From positions 1 to 7,347 of the forward strand of contig NZ_BJOU01000007.1 of the NCBI RefSeq assembly GCF_009932435.1: a DNA stretch of 7,347 nt. Direction: 5' to 3'. Within the stretch, counting starts at the first letter, position 1, and every line of letters starts with the position of its first letter. Origin of the DNA: Gordonia crocea. Its GTDB lineage: Bacteria > Actinomycetota > Actinomycetes > Mycobacteriales > Mycobacteriaceae. This document shows positions 5,890-7,347 of this stretch, piece by piece. Under the pieces are notes generated by a model. The model did no database searches and was not told where the DNA came from. It was given only the letters and a program-made list of their open reading frames with translations. A program made the translations under genes and the position numbers.

Positions 5890-5896
5890 CCTAGTA

Positions 5897-5909
5897 CTAC
5901 GCAGCGTAG
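5897..5909. promoter_or_regulatory. Operator-like dyad CTACGC-N-GCGTAG
   Basis: A perfect 6-bp inverted repeat with a single central base, 7 bp from the dyad at 5872-5889. The centres lie about 22 bp apart, close to two helical turns. It may be an operator for ctaC, asnB or both. No known regulator is assigned. Confidence 0.45.
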
Positions 5910-6078
5910 ACCAACCCGCCCCAAACTGTTGCGATCGGGGCCGGTGATCTGGGCGAGTCGGTGGCGCGGGCGCCGCTGCGGCATACTCGATTCGACATAT
6001 CCGGGCCGCCACCCGTGCGCGGCCGGCCGATTCGGCGGCGCCGACCAAGGGCCGCGAAGAAAGTGGGGCAAGGACACC

Positions 6079-7347
6079 GTGTGCGGATTGCTGGGTCTGC
6101 TGACCTCTGACGCGTCGGCGGCCACCGCCGTCGGACCTGGTCGCCGCTGCGTCGCATTGCATGCGCCACCGTGGCCCCGACGAGGCCGGCACGTGGCACG
6201 ACGACGACCTGGTGGTCGGCTTCAACCGGCTTTCGATCATCGACATCGAGCACTCGCAACCAGCCGCTGCGGTGGGGGCCGACCGAATCGCCCGAGCGCT
6301 ACGCCCTGGTCTTCAACGGCGAGATCTACAACTACGTCGAACTGCGGGAGCAACTGCTGACCGAGTTCGACGCCCCGATGCATACCGAGGGCGACGCCGA
6401 GGTGATACGTCGCGGCGTTCCACTACTGGGGCCCGGAAGCCGTGCTGCGGCTGCGCGGCATGTTCGCCTTCGGAATCTGGGACACCCCAGACCAAGTCGC
6501 TGTTCCTCGCCCGCGACCCCTTCGGCATCAAGCCGCTCTTCTTGGCCACCGGGCCCCGCGGCACCGCCTTCGGCAGCGAGAAGAAGAGCCTGCTGGAACT
6601 GCTCGACCGCCTCGGCCTCGACGATGCGCTCGACCACCGGGCCCTCGAGCACTACATCGAACTCCAGTACGTGCCCGAGCCGGAGACCTGCACACGAACA
6701 TCGGACGTCTCGAGTCCGGCTGCCACGCGACCCTGTCCCCCGGCCGGGCGCCGACGATTACCCGCTACTTCCAACCCGCGGTTCGACGTGCGTCCCTTCA
6801 CCGCGATACGGCGCGTCCCGCTACAGGCGAGATCACCGACGTCCTGCGGCGACTCGGTCGCCAAGCACATGCGCGCCGATGTGACCGTCGGGTCGTTTCT
6901 CTCCGGGTTGGGATCGACTCGACGCTGGTGGCCGCGCTGGCCCGTCAGCAAACCCCGACCTGATCACCATCACCACCGGCTTCCAGCGCGACGGGTACTC
7001 CGAGTGTCGACGTCGCCGCAGAGACCGCCGAGGCGATCGGCGTGCGCCACATCGTCAAGGTGGTCAGCCCGGAGGAGTTCGTCGCCGCGATCCCGGAGAT
7101 CGTCTGGTACCTCGACGACCCGGTCGCCGACCCGGCCCTGGTGCCCCTGTACTTCTTGGCCAAGGAGGCCCGCAAGCACGTCAAGGTCGTGCTGTCGGGC
7201 GAGGGTGCCGACGAGTTGTTCGGCGGCTACACCATCTACAAGGAGCCGCTGTCACTGCGCGGATTCGACAGACTGCCCGGGTTCGCCCGCCGCGCCGCGG
7301 GCCGCCTCAGCGACGCATCCCCGAGGGCACCCGGGGCAAGAGCCTGC
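6079..7347 (+). CDS. asnB: Glutamine-dependent asparagine synthase / mDAP amidotransferase AsnB (LtsA type), 3'-truncated and frameshifted
   Basis: Class II glutamine amidotransferase fused to an ATP-dependent synthetase domain. It makes asparagine from aspartate; orthologues in Corynebacteriales (LtsA, mycobacterial AsnB) are linked to amidation of diaminopimelate in peptidoglycan. The start is GTG 6079, because the next codon gives the required nucleophilic Cys2 (MCGLLGLL) and AAGGA lies at 6070-6074. In order: RHRGPDE (6164-6184), GFNRLSIID, FNGEIYNY (6312-6335), RGMFAFGIWDT, ARDPFGIKPL, LQYVPEPET, the ATP loop SGG-IDST near 6902-6924, and GEGADELFGGYTIY (7198-7239). The frame changes near 6131, 6259, 6406, 6488, 6688, 6775, 6803-6828, 6848, 6905-6912, 6950, 7005 and 7308. 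The protein is recovered across every break, which suggests read errors rather than a dead gene. The last third, by comparison with homologues of about 650 residues, lies beyond the window. Confidence 0.93.

Larger units (their letters stand above)
5803..6078. promoter_or_regulatory. Divergent ctaC/asnB promoter region
   Basis: About 276 bases lie between the probable ctaC start (5802, minus) and the asnB start (6079, plus), so both promoters should be here. I cannot assign convincing -35/-10 pairs; CATACT at 5982-5987 is a possible -10 for asnB without a good -35. Two perfect dyads at 5872-5889 and 5897-5909 are the clearest signals. No gene is seen. Confidence 0.5.

Noticed and set aside
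4230..5894. A 554-codon open frame on the plus strand across ctaF and ctaC
   Set aside because: It is antisense to two certain genes, very rich in Arg, Asp and Glu without domain pattern, and crosses both ctaF and ctaC. This is the usual shadow frame in high-GC DNA.
6079..7347. asnB as a true pseudogene
   Set aside because: Conserved motifs, including the catalytic Cys2 and GEGADELFGGY, persist across every frame change, without missense decay between them.

Overview
The window is high-GC actinobacterial DNA. Gene content and order point to the Mycobacteriales (Mycobacterium/Gordonia/Rhodococcus group). My impression that Gordonia or a close relative fits best is an inference. The core is the aerobic respiratory locus of this order: qcrB (cytochrome b of the bc1 complex, plus strand) converges on ctaC-ctaF (cytochrome c oxidase subunits II and IV, minus strand). 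Divergent to ctaC is asnB/ltsA, a glutamine-dependent amidotransferase. In M. tuberculosis the same genes lie in the order qcrB ... ctaF, ctaC, asnB. QcrB, CtaC and CtaF are parts of the bc1-aa3 (III2IV2) supercomplex that passes electrons from menaquinol to oxygen.

Layout: 1-1487 3' part of qcrB; 1498-1558 hairpins including a perfect 16-bp terminator stem; 1562-1740 nine copies of a 21-bp tandem repeat; 1757-3944 a complete IS21-family insertion sequence (istA, istB, imperfect inverted ends, 5-bp target duplication ACGGC); 3950-4106 unassigned remnant of the original intergenic space; 4107-4203 five copies of a related 21-bp repeat in inverted orientation; 4206-4242 terminator hairpin of the ctaC-ctaF operon; 4260-5723 ctaF and ctaC; 5803-6078 divergent regulatory region with two dyads; 6079 to the end asnB, truncated by the window edge.

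The most interesting signal is a symmetric arrangement. Each of the two converging operons ends in a strong hairpin that is followed, 2-3 bp later, by a tandem array with a period of exactly 21 bp and a GGGCCC core. Both arrays have the same orientation relative to their own gene. The IS21 element sits in the short space between them and damages neither operon. I do not recall a named repeat family that matches.

A caution on quality: qcrB (1-580) and asnB (6125-7347) carry about twenty single-base insertions or deletions, and the ctaC 5' end carries one more. About 581-5784 reads cleanly. The clustering at both ends suggests sequencing or assembly error rather than gene decay.
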